Positions 20,695 through 30,358 of a stretch of 64,000 bases of DNA are shown here, piece by piece. The notes beneath the pieces were generated by a model. The model ran no database searches and had not been told where the DNA came from. It worked only from the letters and a program-made list of their open reading frames with translations. The stretch is from Methanoculleus caldifontis (GTDB taxonomy: Archaea > Halobacteriota > Methanomicrobia > Methanomicrobiales > Methanoculleaceae), in the NCBI RefSeq assembly GCF_032842345.1, contig NZ_WBKO01000003.1, positions 1 through 64,000 on the forward strand. Direction: 5' to 3'. Numbering within the stretch: the first letter of the stretch is position 1; every line of letters starts with the position of its first letter. The position numbers and the translations under genes are program-made.

Positions 20695-21747
20695 TTAGTC
20701 GCTGGTCTCAATCATCTGCCGGGTCAATCCGGTGATATACGTCCGTGCGTGCGCGAGACTCCCGACCGTGCGGGATCCCGTCAGGAACATCGCGACCGCG
20801 AGTTCCCGGTGTATCGCCTCGACGGCTGCAAAGAGAGCGTCGTCGCTCTCCATGGCCGGTTTCAAGAGAGGGAGCGCCATGCCCCCCAGATCCGCCCCGA
20901 GCGCAACGGCTTTTGCGATATCGATCCCCGATCGCAGACCGCCCGTTGCGATGATCGGGCCGCCGGTCTTCCGTACCTCACAGAGGCTCACCACGGTCGG
21001 TATGCCCCAGGAGAGGAATGCTTCGCCGAGATCGGCAAGGTCGGAGTCGTTCGCCCGCAGGCATTCGATCTTTGCCCAGGACGTCCCTCCGTAGCCGCCG
21101 ATATCAATGGCGCTTGCTCCTGCTCCCCAGATTGCCCTTGCAGTTCCGGCAGCTATGCCGGAGCCGGTTTCCTTCACGATGACCGGACGGGAGAACTCCT
21201 CACAGAGGCTCCGGAGCGCTTCAAGGCTCCCCTCCGCGTTGTGATCGCCCTCCGGCTGGATCGCTTCCTGAAGCGAATTGACATGGATGGCGATCGCCTG
21301 TGCGTCGATCATCTCGACGGCCCGTTCCGCCCACTCGATGCCGTGGTCGCGGAGCTGGATGATCCCCAGGTTGGCGCAGAGGAAGGCATGTGGCGCCTCC
21401 TCGCGCACGATGGTGAAACTCCCCTCCAGTTCGGGCTTCTCCAGTGCCGCTCGCTGAGAACCGACGCCCATGCCGAGGTTGAACCGTTCGGCCGCGCGTG
21501 CGAGCCGCCGGTTCACCTCCAGGGTGTCCGGGTGTCCTCCGGTCATCGCTGCAATGAAGAGAGGGGAGCCGAGTGTCGCGCCGAGGAACCTGGCTCTGGT
21601 ATCGATCGTGTCCATGTCGCATTCGGGAAGGGCGTTGTGGACCAGCCGGACGTCGGAGAACCCGGCATCGCCTGCCTCTATGGGCTTTTCGGCGCAGATG
21701 ACCAGGTGGTCCCGTTTCCTTGACGACGTGACGGTCTCTCCCGTCAT
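20695..21747 (-). CDS. fni: isopentenyl-diphosphate delta-isomerase type 2
   Basis: FMN-dependent enzyme of 350 aa that interconverts IPP and DMAPP. TIM-barrel with the type 2 features SRKRDHL at the N terminus, AAMTGGHP, the glutamine-rich HVNSLQEAIQPEGD, and the FMN phosphate loop ATGGLRSG with ALGADLGGMA. The start overlaps the stop of the isopentenyl phosphate kinase by 4 nt (ATGA), giving translational coupling within the mevalonate segment. Confidence 0.95.
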   Translation of the reverse strand: MTGETVTSSRKRDHLVICAEKPIEAGDAGFSDVRLVHNALPECDMDTIDTRARFLGATLGSPLFIAAMTGGHPDTLEVNRRLARAAERFNLGMGVGSQRAALEKPELEGSFTIVREEAPHAFLCANLGIIQLRDHGIEWAERAVEMIDAQAIAIHVNSLQEAIQPEGDHNAEGSLEALRSLCEEFSRPVIVKETGSGIAAGTARAIWGAGASAIDIGGYGGTSWAKIECLRANDSDLADLGEAFLSWGIPTVVSLCEVRKTGGPIIATGGLRSGIDIAKAVALGADLGGMALPLLKPAMESDDALFAAVEAIHRELAVAMFLTGSRTVGSLAHARTYITGLTRQMIETSD

Positions 21748-22505
21748 GGCGCATCCCTTCCGATGGTCGTTCCCCCGTGTCCGGTATCGTCCAGGAACCT
21801 GTCTATCTTTGATACGTGGAATATATGCGACTCGATCCCGGCGTCGGCAAGCTCGAGGAGTTCCATGATCTTTCCCCGCATGCCCCCGGTCACGTCGGTC
21901 TTCCCCGACCCGCCGATATCGAGCGTCGCAACATTCTCCCGGTCGATGCGCGGGACGACCGACCCGTTCTGGAGGACGCCGGGAACGTCCGTCGCAAGTC
22001 CCACGCGCCTGCTCGAGAGTTCGACGGCAAGCCGGGTCACGAGCTGGTCGCCCGACACGATGCAGGACCCCTGCAGACGGTCCATCACCACGTCGCCGTG
22101 CAGCACGGGCACAATCCCGTGTTCTGTCATCTCGACGATGTGGCGGGTCTCGAACGAGACCAGCCGTCCGCCTTCGGCGAGACCGAGGTCGAGCGGGTGG
22201 ATACCGATCGCTTCGACCCCTGCATCCCGCAGAGATCCGACGACCGCGGCGTTCAGGCGTGAGACGGCCGCGTGCGTCTCATAGATTCCGGGGACGTTCT
22301 CCCCGGTCAGGCCGTCGCCGATACGGTAGCGCCGGGCCTCCGGGTGCCCGCACGACCCCGCGCCGTGGACGAGGACGAGTGCCGCTGCTCCCCGCGCGGC
22401 AAGGTGTGCCGCGATCTCGCGCAGGCGGGCGTGATCGATGGCGCATTCACCGGATTTATCGGTGATCACGCTGCCCCCCAGTTTCAGTACCACGGTCTCA
22501 GTCAT
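21744..22505 (-). CDS. ipk: isopentenyl phosphate kinase
   Basis: Amino acid kinase-fold enzyme, 253 aa, that phosphorylates isopentenyl phosphate to IPP in the archaeal mevalonate route. LKLGGSVITDK binds nucleotide; HGAGSCGH (residues 47-54) carries the His that binds substrate phosphate, and VTGGMRGKI is the late conserved block. The start at MTETVVLKLGG overlaps the mevalonate kinase stop by 8 nt; the longer ORF would add 59 unrelated residues inside that gene. Confidence 0.94.
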   Translation of the reverse strand: MTETVVLKLGGSVITDKSGECAIDHARLREIAAHLAARGAAALVLVHGAGSCGHPEARRYRIGDGLTGENVPGIYETHAAVSRLNAAVVGSLRDAGVEAIGIHPLDLGLAEGGRLVSFETRHIVEMTEHGIVPVLHGDVVMDRLQGSCIVSGDQLVTRLAVELSSRRVGLATDVPGVLQNGSVVPRIDRENVATLDIGGSGKTDVTGGMRGKIMELLELADAGIESHIFHVSKIDRFLDDTGHGGTTIGRDAP

Positions 22506-23367
22506 GCTTCTCTTTTCTCGCGCCGTCCGTATCGATCGTCGTGATGATCGCCTTGCCTTCGCAGGCCTCGATGGCCCCGGCAACCCGGCTCTTCGAGCGC
22601 CGGGGACAGAGGGCGATGATGCACCCGCCGCCGCCGGCACCGGTGATCTTCGCGCCGTAGGCGCCGCTCGCCCTCGCCGCAAGCACGAGTTTGCTGCTCG
22701 CGGGGTGCCCCACGCCCAGCGCCTCCAGGAGGGCGTTGTTCATGTCCATATACTGCCCGAGCTCCTTCGGGTTATTGATGCTGTGCAGCGCGGCAAGCGT
22801 CAGGGCCCCGATGGCATCGAGTATCGGGTTTGCGACATCCGGGTGCTTCTTCTGCAGGCTTCCTACCTGCTCGACCATCTTTGCGGTGCTGTGCGGCACC
22901 AGGGTGTTTCCCACGACGACCTGCAGGCCCTGCGGCGGGAGACGGCGCTTGGAGTTCCCGGTGATGAGCACCATCCCGCCGTTTGTCGAGACGTAGGTGT
23001 CGGTAGGGCTTGCCCGCCCGTTCTGGACCTTCTTCTCGATATTGAACGCGATATCCGCGATCTCGTCCCGGCTGCGGCCGATCCCGAACTCGTCGTTGAT
23101 CGCGCAGAGCGTCGCCACCGTCACCGCGGCCGAAGAGCCGAGCCCCGACGAACTCTGGAGCTGGGAGTGGATGTAGACGCTGCCTCTGACGCCCATCCTC
23201 CGGAAGCATTCATCGATGTAGGGAGACTTCGCGCGTGTCGGATTTCGCGACTTCCTCACCGTGACGTAGACACGGGGTTTTATCGCCATCGCGACGCCCG
23301 GTTTCCCATAGACCACGGCATGCTCTCCAAAGAGGAAGACCTTGCCCGGCGCGCTCCACGTTGCCAA
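22498..23367 (-). CDS. mvk: mevalonate kinase
   Basis: GHMP kinase, 289 aa, making phosphomevalonate. SAPGKVFLFGEHAVVYG is the N-terminal motif, SSSGLGSSAAVTVA the ATP loop (about residues 80-93), and GAKITGAGGGGCI the third GHMP motif. It begins directly after the MEMO gene stop. Together with the next genes it supplies isoprenoid precursors; the decarboxylase and dehydratase steps are not in this window. Confidence 0.95.
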   Translation of the reverse strand: MATWSAPGKVFLFGEHAVVYGKPGVAMAIKPRVYVTVRKSRNPTRAKSPYIDECFRRMGVRGSVYIHSQLQSSSGLGSSAAVTVATLCAINDEFGIGRSRDEIADIAFNIEKKVQNGRASPTDTYVSTNGGMVLITGNSKRRLPPQGLQVVVGNTLVPHSTAKMVEQVGSLQKKHPDVANPILDAIGALTLAALHSINNPKELGQYMDMNNALLEALGVGHPASSKLVLAARASGAYGAKITGAGGGGCIIALCPRRSKSRVAGAIEACEGKAIITTIDTDGARKEKHD

Positions 23368-24156
23368 TCACACCACCGCTATCGCAGCATACCCCACTAC
23401 CTGATCGAGGTCTTCCGTCACGTCGCCGCTCGTCGTGTACCGCAACAGTTCCGCCCGTGTCGCACCGAGCGACCGGCAGGCGATGCACGTCGTTGCTATG
23501 GGGCCGTAACCGCAGGCTGTCGCTCCCGTCTCCTGGAGCCGCCGGTAAAACTCCGGCACGTCCAGGGTTCTGAGCGCCTCGATCGCGTAGAGGTCGTGTT
23601 GTCGGGCCGTCGCGTCCGGGACGTAATGCGAGAAGTCGCTTGAGGCGACGATGCGCACATCCCTTCCCGTGCGCTCGATCGCCCGGAGGACTTTCTCCGC
23701 AAGGGCAGCCGCCGCCTCGGAGCGCTGGTCCCCCATCAGGACGGGGGCGACCCGCGCCCGCGGGAACCGGTACTTGATGATCGGCATCTGGACCTCGACG
23801 GAGTGTTCGTTCCGGTGCGAGATCTCGTCGATCTCGATACCCAGTGCCTCGACGAACGCCGTATCGACGTCGACGAGTCCAAGCGGCGTCTCCCACGGCA
23901 CCGCGGAGGCACAGGTCATGTACCCCCGGTGGCTCGGGCCGATGACGACGAACGTGCCGTCAAAATCAGGCGGGATGGTAGAGAAAGCACAGGCCGCCGT
24001 CTCCCCCGAATAGATGTAGCCCGCGTGGGGGGAGACGATCCCCCGGGCGTCGAGGCCCGGGCCCCTCTTCTGGAAGAATGTCTCCAGCAGCTGCTCCAGA
24101 TGCCTGGGCTCGGCAGGATAGAACATTCCCGCTACACTGCATGGGCGCATATCCAT
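23368..24156 (-). CDS. MEMO1 family protein (AmmeMemoRadiSam B)
   Basis: MEMO-type protein, about 262 aa, related to aromatic ring dioxygenases. Conserved His and Cys motifs are visible: SPHAGYIYSG, IGPSHRGY, NEHSVEVQ and the late ATACGYGP. In bacteria and archaea the family often goes with an AMMECR1 protein and a radical SAM enzyme; neither is adjacent here. Function is not established. The ATG at 24156 is taken; a TTG one codon upstream is also open. It lies between S2 and mevalonate kinase in the superoperon. Confidence 0.88.
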   Translation of the reverse strand: MDMRPCSVAGMFYPAEPRHLEQLLETFFQKRGPGLDARGIVSPHAGYIYSGETAACAFSTIPPDFDGTFVVIGPSHRGYMTCASAVPWETPLGLVDVDTAFVEALGIEIDEISHRNEHSVEVQMPIIKYRFPRARVAPVLMGDQRSEAAAALAEKVLRAIERTGRDVRIVASSDFSHYVPDATARQHDLYAIEALRTLDVPEFYRRLQETGATACGYGPIATTCIACRSLGATRAELLRYTTSGDVTEDLDQVVGYAAIAVV

Positions 24157-24183
24157 CAAGGTCGGGCTCTTGTGCCTTCTATC

Positions 24184-24792
24184 TTATAACTCTGTCTCAA
24201 AGTCTTCAGGGGTGAGCGATGTGGTCACACCGCGCGCACGGAGCATCTCTTTGGTCAGGAGGTAGTAGATCATCGAGAGCGCCTTTCTGCCCTTATTGTT
24301 CGTCGGGATGACCACGTCGACGTACTTGGTCATGTTGTTGGTGTCGCAGAGGGCGACGATCGGGATACCCGCCTGCACCGCCTCGGTGATCGCCTGGGAG
24401 TCGCCGATGGGGTCGGTCACGATGACCACTTCGGGCTCGATGTATTTGTTCAGGCGCTGGTTGGTGAGCATGCCCGGGATGAAGCGGCCGATGACCGACA
24501 TGCCGCCGACGGCGTCGGCGAACTTCCGTGCCGGGTACTGGCCGTACTGCCGGGAGGTGACGACCAGGATCTTTGCCGGGTCATACTGCGAGAGGAACTT
24601 CGCCGCAGTCTTGATCCGCTCGTCGGTCGCCTGGATGTCCAGGATATAGAGCCCATCCCCGCGGACGCGGTAGATGAACTTCATCATGTCCTTGCTCTTC
24701 TGCTGGGTGCCGATGTGCACGCCTGCTGCGAGGTACTCTTCAACGGGCACCAGTGGTTCTTTCAGTTCAATCTCGAGTTCGTTTCCAGTCAA
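24184..24792 (-). CDS. rps2: 30S ribosomal protein S2
   Basis: Archaeal/eukaryotic-type S2 (uS2), 202 aa. [21 protein letters not shown] and the CDTNN near residue 150 are family hallmarks. The sequence lacks the bacterial coiled-coil insert. Its start lies 1 bp after the enolase stop, consistent with one transcript. Confidence 0.96.
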   Translation of the reverse strand: MTGNELEIELKEPLVPVEEYLAAGVHIGTQQKSKDMMKFIYRVRGDGLYILDIQATDERIKTAAKFLSQYDPAKILVVTSRQYGQYPARKFADAVGGMSVIGRFIPGMLTNQRLNKYIEPEVVIVTDPIGDSQAITEAVQAGIPIVALCDTNNMTKYVDVVIPTNNKGRKALSMIYYLLTKEMLRARGVTTSLTPEDFETEL

Positions 24793-24793
24793 G

Positions 24794-25981
24794 TTAGATC
24801 AGCTCCTCTATACGAATCAGTTCATTCAGCTTTGCTATCCGTTCTCCGCCGACTGCGCCGGTCTTGATGAAGATGCATCCGAACGCGGTCGCAAGGTGCG
24901 CGATCGTCGCGTCGGTGGTCTCCCCTGACCGGTGGCTCATGACGGTCTCCATGCCGCTCTCCTGAGCGAGGCGGATAGCCTCGAAGGTGTCGGTGAGCGT
25001 TCCGATCTGGTTTGGTTTGATCAGGACGCAGTTTGCCGCGCAGGTCTCGATACCCCTCGTGATCCGCTCGACGTTGGTCACGAAGAGGTCGTCGCCGCAG
25101 ATCAGGCAGCGGTCGCTGACCTGGTCGGTCAGCTCGGCAAACGCCTCGAAGTCCTCCTCAAAGAGGGGGTCCTCGACGTAGACGAGGTTGTAGCGGTCGA
25201 CGAGGTCTGCCATGTAGGCGATCTGGTCCTCGCGGGTCCGCGCAGCGTCCCGATAGCGGTAGCGCTCGCCGTCCCAGAGTTCGCTCGCCGCGACGTCGAC
25301 GCCCATCCGGACCTCGACGTTCGTCTCGTCGGAGACCGTGGCGATCGCCTCGCTGATGATCTCGAACGCCTCGACATCGGAGATTGCAGGTGCCCAGGCA
25401 CCCTCGTCTCCTTTGCCGGAGAGTTTGCCCCGCTCCTGCAGGATCTTCTTTACGGTCTTGTGAACGGCAGCGTTCACGAAGACGCCTTCCGTCGCGCCGG
25501 ATGCCCCGGTGGGAACCACCAGGAACTCCTGGATCGACGTGGCGTTCGGGGCGTGCGCGCCGCCGCCGATGACATTGCCGAGCGGCAGGGGCGTCTCGCT
25601 CGCGAACGCGCCGCCCAGATACCGGAAGAGCTCCAGGTTCAGGGACGATGCGGCCGCCTTTGCACAGGCAAGGGAGAGTGCCACGGCGACGTTCGCGCCG
25701 ATGCCACTGAAGTCCGGCGTGCCGTCGCTCTCGCGGAGCAGTGCGTCGAAAGTGATCTGATCGCGGGTGTCTTCACCGATGAGCGATGGAATCAGGGTTC
25801 TTTTTGCATCCTCGATAGCCTCGCGCGGCGACCGCACCTTCGCTTCATAGGTCCCGGTGCTCGCGCCGCTGGGTGCCGCTGCCCGCCCGAAGCCGCTCTC
25901 CGTGTAGATCTCGGCCTCGACGGTCTCATTCCCGCGGCTATCCAGGATTGTTCTCAGAGTTATCTGTTCGATGGTCGTCAT
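24794..25981 (-). CDS. eno: enolase
   Basis: Phosphopyruvate hydratase, 395 aa, interconverting 2-phosphoglycerate and phosphoenolpyruvate. N-terminal [24 protein letters not shown] loop, Mg-binding region [12 protein letters not shown] and GDDLFVTN, catalytic Lys in [11 protein letters not shown], and SHRSGETTD are present. Slightly shorter than the usual 410-430 aa through loop losses. The enolase-S2 pairing is common in archaea. Confidence 0.96.
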   Translation of the reverse strand: MTTIEQITLRTILDSRGNETVEAEIYTESGFGRAAAPSGASTGTYEAKVRSPREAIEDAKRTLIPSLIGEDTRDQITFDALLRESDGTPDFSGIGANVAVALSLACAKAAASSLNLELFRYLGGAFASETPLPLGNVIGGGAHAPNATSIQEFLVVPTGASGATEGVFVNAAVHKTVKKILQERGKLSGKGDEGAWAPAISDVEAFEIISEAIATVSDETNVEVRMGVDVAASELWDGERYRYRDAARTREDQIAYMADLVDRYNLVYVEDPLFEEDFEAFAELTDQVSDRCLICGDDLFVTNVERITRGIETCAANCVLIKPNQIGTLTDTFEAIRLAQESGMETVMSHRSGETTDATIAHLATAFGCIFIKTGAVGGERIAKLNELIRIEELI

Positions 25982-25988
25982 CAGATCA

Positions 25989-26156
25989 CTACTTTCTCTT
26001 CACCGTAATAGGGATCACGTCTAGATCGAACTCGGCGAGTGCGATCTCAAGCGGCTCTGTCCGGGTCGTGTTAACCAAAACCGGTGCACCCATCGATATC
26101 TGCAGAGCACGAGCCCCTATGATCCGCGCTCGTTCATACCGGGTATACGATTCCAT
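25989..26156 (-). CDS. rpoK: RNA polymerase subunit K
   Basis: Small assembly subunit of the archaeal RNA polymerase (omega/Rpb6 homologue), 55 aa. The conserved block [20 protein letters not shown] is followed by a basic end. The ATG before ESYTRY is used; the earlier start would add six residues. It lies between tRNA-Pro and enolase, 7 bp from the latter. Confidence 0.95.
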   Translation of the reverse strand: MESYTRYERARIIGARALQISMGAPVLVNTTRTEPLEIALAEFDLDVIPITVKRK

Positions 26157-26184
26157 CGTGCGCCTCAAAATCATTAATAATAAA

Positions 26185-26258
26185 TGGGGTCGCTGAGATT
26201 TGAACTCAGGTCACAGCATCCCGAACGCCATAGGATGGCCAGGCTACCCCACGACCCC
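26185..26258 (-). tRNA. tRNA-Pro (CGG)
   Basis: Reverse-strand cloverleaf. Acceptor GGGGTCG pairs with CGACCCC, T-arm CTGAG-TTCAAAT-CTCAG, and the anticodon loop TTCGGGA gives CGG. The anticodon stem TGGCG/TGCTG uses wobble pairs. Discriminator A. It lies directly after rpoN (start of tRNA one base from the rpoN stop) and before rpoK, so it is embedded in the ribosomal superoperon. Confidence 0.9.
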
Positions 26259-26447
26259 TCATTGGTACGGATTCAGGTCCTCCACAAGTTCTTTGTGTGT
26301 CAGCAGCATCCGCCTGCAGCAATAACGCTCCAGGCCGAGATCGTCGAGGATCCGTCTTGGATCCTCGCCTGCATCTCGTCGCTCCTTGAACTCCTTCCAG
26401 GTTGTAGAGACGACCTTACCGCATGTAAAACATCGTACTGGTATCAT
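26259..26447 (-). CDS. rpoN: RNA polymerase subunit N
   Basis: Rpb10 homologue, 62 aa, a zinc-binding subunit of archaeal RNA polymerase. [13 protein letters not shown] provides the first CxxC and RYCCRRM the vicinal Cys pair, with [11 protein letters not shown] at the end. Length and motifs match the family. Confidence 0.96.
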   Translation of the reverse strand: MIPVRCFTCGKVVSTTWKEFKERRDAGEDPRRILDDLGLERYCCRRMLLTHKELVEDLNPYQ

Positions 26448-26483
26448 ATAAGTTGTCCTGCATCCCTTATATGTTTTTCGGCC

Positions 26484-26885
26484 TCACCGGTAGGACTTCT
26501 GGAACTTTGCGCGTGCACCGCGGCCGTGCGGCTTCTTGGTTTCCTTCTGCCGCGAGTCATTGACGAGCAGCGTCCGGTCGTACGCGACGAAGGCTTCCTT
26601 GATCTGGGGGTCGTTGTGCCATTCCACAATCCCGCGCGCAAGCGCCGTCCGGATTGCCTCGGCCTGGCCCATCGTACCGCCGCCTGCGACGTCGATTGCC
26701 GCGTCGACACCGTCGAGCGCGTTCGGCATCAGCAGCAGCGGCTCGGCGATCTTCAGGCGAATCAGCTCGGTCCCGAAGATCTCGAGAGGTACGGAGTTGA
26801 TGCGGACCCGGCCGTTGCCGGGCTTTAAGGTCGCGCGGGCGATTGCCGTCTTTCTCTTACCGCTTGTATTGATAACCTTTGCCAT
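26484..26885 (-). CDS. rps9: 30S ribosomal protein S9
   Basis: uS9, 133 aa. [19 protein letters not shown] at the N terminus, [20 protein letters not shown] in the middle and the basic C-terminal tail FQKSYR, which reaches the P-site tRNA. It follows L13 by 13 bp, the usual L13-S9 pair. Confidence 0.96.
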   Translation of the reverse strand: MAKVINTSGKRKTAIARATLKPGNGRVRINSVPLEIFGTELIRLKIAEPLLLMPNALDGVDAAIDVAGGGTMGQAEAIRTALARGIVEWHNDPQIKEAFVAYDRTLLVNDSRQKETKKPHGRGARAKFQKSYR

Positions 26886-26898
26886 TCCATCACCCTGT

Positions 26899-27321
26899 TT
26901 AATACTTTGCTCCGAGGTTGGTGCTTATCGCCCCGACGGTCACGTATCTCGGGCTGCTCAGCCGGCTGAAGTGGGCGGACTCGAGAGACTCCGTCTCCAT
27001 TCCGACGAGGTCCACCGGAACGCCGACGTAGGTCTTGATCCGCTTGAACGCGGCGATACCGCGCTCGCGCTTGTAGGGAAGCATTCCGCGGATGGTGCGC
27101 TTGACGATATGGTCGGGCCTGCGCGGGAAGAACGGGCCGCCCTCGCGGGATCCGCGCTCGCGCTTCGTGGTGTAATTCTCAATTACCTGCGCCCTGCTGC
27201 CGGAGATGATTGCCTTCTCCACATTCACGATGGCGATCTCTTCGCCCGCGAGCGCACGCTGCGCGACGATGCTGGCCATTCTTCCGAGCAGTAGTCCGTC
27301 TGCATCGATTACTGTAACCAT
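26899..27321 (-). CDS. rpl13: 50S ribosomal protein L13
   Basis: uL13, 140 aa, with [34 protein letters not shown] and KTYVGVP. The ATG at 27321 has AGGTGA five bases upstream; this Shine-Dalgarno overlaps the L18e stop codon. A GTG three codons upstream is less likely. Confidence 0.95.
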   Translation of the reverse strand: MVTVIDADGLLLGRMASIVAQRALAGEEIAIVNVEKAIISGSRAQVIENYTTKRERGSREGGPFFPRRPDHIVKRTIRGMLPYKRERGIAAFKRIKTYVGVPVDLVGMETESLESAHFSRLSSPRYVTVGAISTNLGAKY

Positions 27322-27326
27322 CCGTC

Positions 27327-27692
27327 TCACCTGAGGATCCGTATTCTGCTCCCCGCCGGGTTATCCCGGACGAGGTCCTCGATAGTCATGCACGTCCCGT
27401 TCGCACCCGTGATCTTGCTCACGGCGGCCTCAGAGAAGTCCAGCGCGGCGATCTTCACCGGCAGGTTGAGCGCACCGCTGCCGAGCACCTTGCCCGGCAC
27501 CAGGATCGTCTCGCCTTCGTTCGCGTAGCGGTCGATCTTGCTGAGGTTCACCTCGGCGTAGTTCTTCCGGGGCGCATCGAGTCTCCGTGCGATCTCGCGC
27601 CAGATCTTAGCTTCGTTCACCCGCGACGCGTCTTTCAGCGTCACGATGAGGGCGGCCAGCCGGGGGTTTGATTTATCGGTTGTCTTGGTCAT
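27327..27692 (-). CDS. rpl18e: 50S ribosomal protein L18e
   Basis: eL18 (archaeal L18e), 121 aa. [34 protein letters not shown] and [19 protein letters not shown] are characteristic. Its ATG overlaps the RpoD stop by 4 nt. Confidence 0.95.
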   Translation of the reverse strand: MTKTTDKSNPRLAALIVTLKDASRVNEAKIWREIARRLDAPRKNYAEVNLSKIDRYANEGETILVPGKVLGSGALNLPVKIAALDFSEAAVSKITGANGTCMTIEDLVRDNPAGSRIRILR

Positions 27693-28519
27693 TCAGTCCC
27701 CTCTCCCGTTATCTCGTTCATCACGTCTACCAGGTCGTCTGATGCTTTCTGGATATACTGTAGCGCTCTCTCGATGATCTCCCGAACGGGCATCGATCCG
27801 TCGCCTTCCACCACAAAGATGAATTTCCCTGCCTCGGTGCCGATGTGGATGGCTGCTTCAGAGCCGATCCCGCCGGCGAGGCATGCCCGCTCGCAGAGCC
27901 TGCAGAGGGAGCAGAATTCTTCCTGCCCTGCTTTGACCCTGACTCTGCCCTGTCCCGCTTCAAGGACATGGCGCGGGCACTCTTCGACGCACATGCCGCA
28001 CCCGTCGCACCGCTCGTCGATGGCGATCACCGGGTAGTTCTTGTAGCCGCAGGCGGTCGTCGCCTGCCACTTGGCATGCTCTTTTCCGGTGCCGACGGTT
28101 GCCTGGGCCTCGAGCACGATCTTCTGGTCCTCGGCGAGGTCGATGATGGGGATCTTCTCCTCTGCCGGTGCGGCGTCGGGGTCCTGGGGTATGAGGTCGC
28201 TTGAGCAGACCGTCCTGGGACCCTCGACGGAGAGCGTGTAGGTGGCGGTGCAGGCTGAGCACCCGGCGCCCTCGCAGGAACACTCGCTGCGCGGTTTGTA
28301 GACCTTGAGGTCGGTCCGCAGGGGGATGAGCCCCAGCCGGTGCGTCAGCATCTCGTCGAAGAGGACGCTTGTGTTGTCGTAGATGCGGACATCTTCGATG
28401 GCGAGCGTCGGCACCTCGCTGATCATCGCCCGCCTAAACATGTTGGCGAACGATGTGGAAACGCCGCTGATGGTGAATTTGGCGACTCTCTCATCCAGTC
28501 GAGAAAACGCTAACTCCAT
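27689..28519 (-). CDS. rpoD: RNA polymerase subunit D with two Fe-S clusters
   Basis: Rpb3/alpha homologue that starts RNA polymerase assembly, 276 aa. The dimerisation domain is seen at ANMFRRAMISEVPTLAIEDV and IGLIPLRTD-like sequence. An inserted ferredoxin-type domain has Cys 171, 174, 177, 181 and Cys 203, 206, 209, 213, enough for two [4Fe-4S] clusters as known in Methanosarcina. A further Cys group at 80, 82, 87 and 90 may bind zinc. It overlaps rps11 by 1 nt and L18e by 4 nt. Confidence 0.95.
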   Translation of the reverse strand: MELAFSRLDERVAKFTISGVSTSFANMFRRAMISEVPTLAIEDVRIYDNTSVLFDEMLTHRLGLIPLRTDLKVYKPRSECSCEGAGCSACTATYTLSVEGPRTVCSSDLIPQDPDAAPAEEKIPIIDLAEDQKIVLEAQATVGTGKEHAKWQATTACGYKNYPVIAIDERCDGCGMCVEECPRHVLEAGQGRVRVKAGQEEFCSLCRLCERACLAGGIGSEAAIHIGTEAGKFIFVVEGDGSMPVREIIERALQYIQKASDDLVDVMNEITGEGTE

Positions 28520-28908
28520 TACACTCTCCTTCCTCTCCGGCCGCCCTTTCCGCGGATGCTGTCGTGGGGGACCGGGGTGACGTCTTCGATGCGGCCGATC
28601 CGCATTCCGGCACGGGCCAGAGCGCGGATGGCTGCCTGAGCGCCGGGACCGGGGCTCCGCTGCTTGCCGCGTCCGGGTGCGCGCACCTTGACGTGGACAC
28701 CGACGATCCCCTTGTCGCGGGCGTTCTGTGCGACCTGGATTGCCATCTGCATGGCTGCGTAAGGAGAGCTCTCGTTTCTGTCCTGCTTCACGACCATGCC
28801 GCCGCTGCTCTTGGTGACCGTCTCGGCCCCGGAGAGGTCGGTGATGGTGATGATGGTATTGTTAAAGGAGGCAAAGATGTGCGCGATGCCCCATTTCTCT
28901 TCTGCCAT
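28519..28908 (-). CDS. rps11: 30S ribosomal protein S11
   Basis: uS11, 129 aa. [50 protein letters not shown] and the C-terminal [20 protein letters not shown]-type tail identify it. The S13-S4-S11-RpoD order is the archaeal alpha-operon arrangement. Confidence 0.96.
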   Translation of the reverse strand: MAEEKWGIAHIFASFNNTIITITDLSGAETVTKSSGGMVVKQDRNESSPYAAMQMAIQVAQNARDKGIVGVHVKVRAPGRGKQRSPGPGAQAAIRALARAGMRIGRIEDVTPVPHDSIRGKGGRRGRRV

Positions 28909-28912
28909 GGTT

Positions 28913-29458
28913 TTACCTCACTCCTGCGCGGGCGATCCGGCTTCTCTCGGGGTGGACGTCGTTCATGAGCGGGGAGGGGCCGTAGTAGGTGATCTCCTGC
29001 TCCTCTGCCCGTGCGACCCGGTATCCCGGGATGGTTACCCGGCGGCCGCCGATCGCGATGTGTCCGTGGACGATGAACTGGCGGGCCTGCTTGGGGGAGC
29101 GGGCGAATCCTCTGCGGAGGACCAGCGTCTGGAGGCGGCGGTCGAGCTGCTGCTCGACTTTGAGCGCGAGAACTTCGCCGATGTCGGCACCCTCGCCGAC
29201 GAGGCCGTAGCGGTAGAGGTGGTTGACGAGCTCGTCCCGCTTCTTCTGGTAGTCCTCTGAGAGGCCTCCCGACCGGAGCGCTACAAGCTCACGGGCGGCG
29301 GCGCGGTACTTCCGCAGCACGCTCTGGGCCTTCCAGAGTTCGCGCTTGTTCCGCAGGCCATAGTCGATGAGGAGCCGCTTCTCGTCCTCAAGTCTCGTCT
29401 TCTCGAACCGCCGCTTGGGCGTCGCGTACTGCTTGTGGTTCTTTCCGGGGTATCCCAT
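28913..29458 (-). CDS. rps4: 30S ribosomal protein S4
   Basis: uS4, 181 aa, archaeal form. The S4 RNA-binding domain is near residues 108-155 ([21 protein letters not shown] region and [19 protein letters not shown]). N-terminal [17 protein letters not shown] is typical. Early 30S assembly protein. Confidence 0.96.
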   Translation of the reverse strand: MGYPGKNHKQYATPKRRFEKTRLEDEKRLLIDYGLRNKRELWKAQSVLRKYRAAARELVALRSGGLSEDYQKKRDELVNHLYRYGLVGEGADIGEVLALKVEQQLDRRLQTLVLRRGFARSPKQARQFIVHGHIAIGGRRVTIPGYRVARAEEQEITYYGPSPLMNDVHPERSRIARAGVR

Positions 29459-29470
29459 TCAATCACCCAA

Positions 29471-29920
29471 TTAGTCCTTCTTTCTCTTGACGCCGACGGT
29501 CGTGCCCGTTCTGCCGGTGGACTTGGTGCGCTGGCCACGGACCTTCTGTCCCGTCTCGTGCCGGATGCCGCGGTAGCTGCGCATCTTCCTCATGCGGTTG
29601 ACGTCGTCCTCGTTCATCATGGAGAGGTCGGTGCCGAGGAGGTGCCGAACTTCTCCGGTGTAGACGTCTTTCTTGCGGTTGGCCATCCAGGCGGGCACCT
29701 GCTCAAGGTAGGTGTCGACTACGTTTGAGATCCGGGCGACGGACTCGTCGTCCATCTTACCGAGCACGGCAAGGGGATCGACCTTGGCGAGGGCGGCGAT
29801 GGTGCGCGAGGTGTGCGGACCGATGCCCATGATGCCGGTCAGTGCGATGTGCACCCTCTTGGTGCCGTCGAGATCGGTGTTCCTGACTCGAACAAAGTAC
29901 TTTATCTCTTCTTCATCCAT
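29471..29920 (-). CDS. rps13: 30S ribosomal protein S13
   Basis: uS13, 149 aa. [32 protein letters not shown] helix-two-turn-helix, and the C-terminal [20 protein letters not shown] tail. First protein gene of the superoperon; GGCGATCAC precedes the ATG. tRNA-Ser lies 34 bp upstream on the same strand. Confidence 0.96.
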   Translation of the reverse strand: MDEEEIKYFVRVRNTDLDGTKRVHIALTGIMGIGPHTSRTIAALAKVDPLAVLGKMDDESVARISNVVDTYLEQVPAWMANRKKDVYTGEVRHLLGTDLSMMNEDDVNRMRKMRSYRGIRHETGQKVRGQRTKSTGRTGTTVGVKRKKD

Positions 29921-29954
29921 GTGATCGCCTCATCATCGACGTTGTCGGTGAAAG

Positions 29955-30039
29955 CGCTGAGGGAGGGATTTGAACCCTCGAGTCCCAGGGGGACACAGGT
30001 TTAGCAAACCTGCGCCATACCAGGCTTGGCTACCTCAAC
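29955..30039 (-). tRNA. tRNA-Ser (GCT)
   Basis: Reverse-strand class II tRNA of 85 nt with a long variable arm. Acceptor GTTGAGG pairs with CCTCAGC (one wobble), anticodon stem CAGGT/ACCTG closes TTGCTAA with anticodon GCT, T-arm GAGGG-TTCAAAT-CCCTC, discriminator G. No intron. It leads the S13 operon. Confidence 0.95.
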
Positions 30040-30358
30040 ATAGAACTTCGCATCTTTCGATACTCGCAACACACAGGTGTTGCTCCAGACACAGCATTCT
30101 ATGACTTGTGCCTATAGATTTTGGTACGGCAGACTAATAATAATTGTGGTGGCCCGGGACCGGGATGGCAGGTGGCGCCGGCCTCCAAAGGCATCCTTCG
30201 CGAGCCGTAACCTGCACCTGACGGGCATGAGCCCGTGCCGTCGTCACCCCTTGCACCAATGCCTCACGCGAAGCCGCGAAGCCGCGAAAGGGCTGCTAAC
30301 CCTGACTTCGCGTTCTTCGCGGCTTCGCGTGAGCCCGAGAATCAACCCGCGGTTTCCG
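30040..30358. other. 319-bp gap: tRNA-Ser promoter side and REP-like element
   Basis: The part next to tRNA-Ser is AT-rich and includes CTATAG and TAATAATAATTG near 30113-30141, likely leftward promoter elements for the tRNA-Ser/S13 superoperon. The rest holds one full REP-like element (30263-30333). No gene was seen. Confidence 0.5.
30263..30333. repeat. REP-like inverted repeat, full copy
   Basis: Left arm CTCACGCGAAGCCGCGAA (30263-30280) is the perfect reverse complement of the last 18 bases of the right arm, TTCGCGGCTTCGCGTGAG (30316-30333). The right arm begins with TTCGCGTTC at 30307. A 26-bp spacer separates the arms. It lies just behind the deoxyhypusine synthase stop and may act as its 3' structure. 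Confidence 0.85.

Noticed and set aside
19699-21723. A 674-codon rightward frame opposite RNase J and fni
   Set aside because: It spans two strongly supported genes on the other strand and has low-complexity composition.
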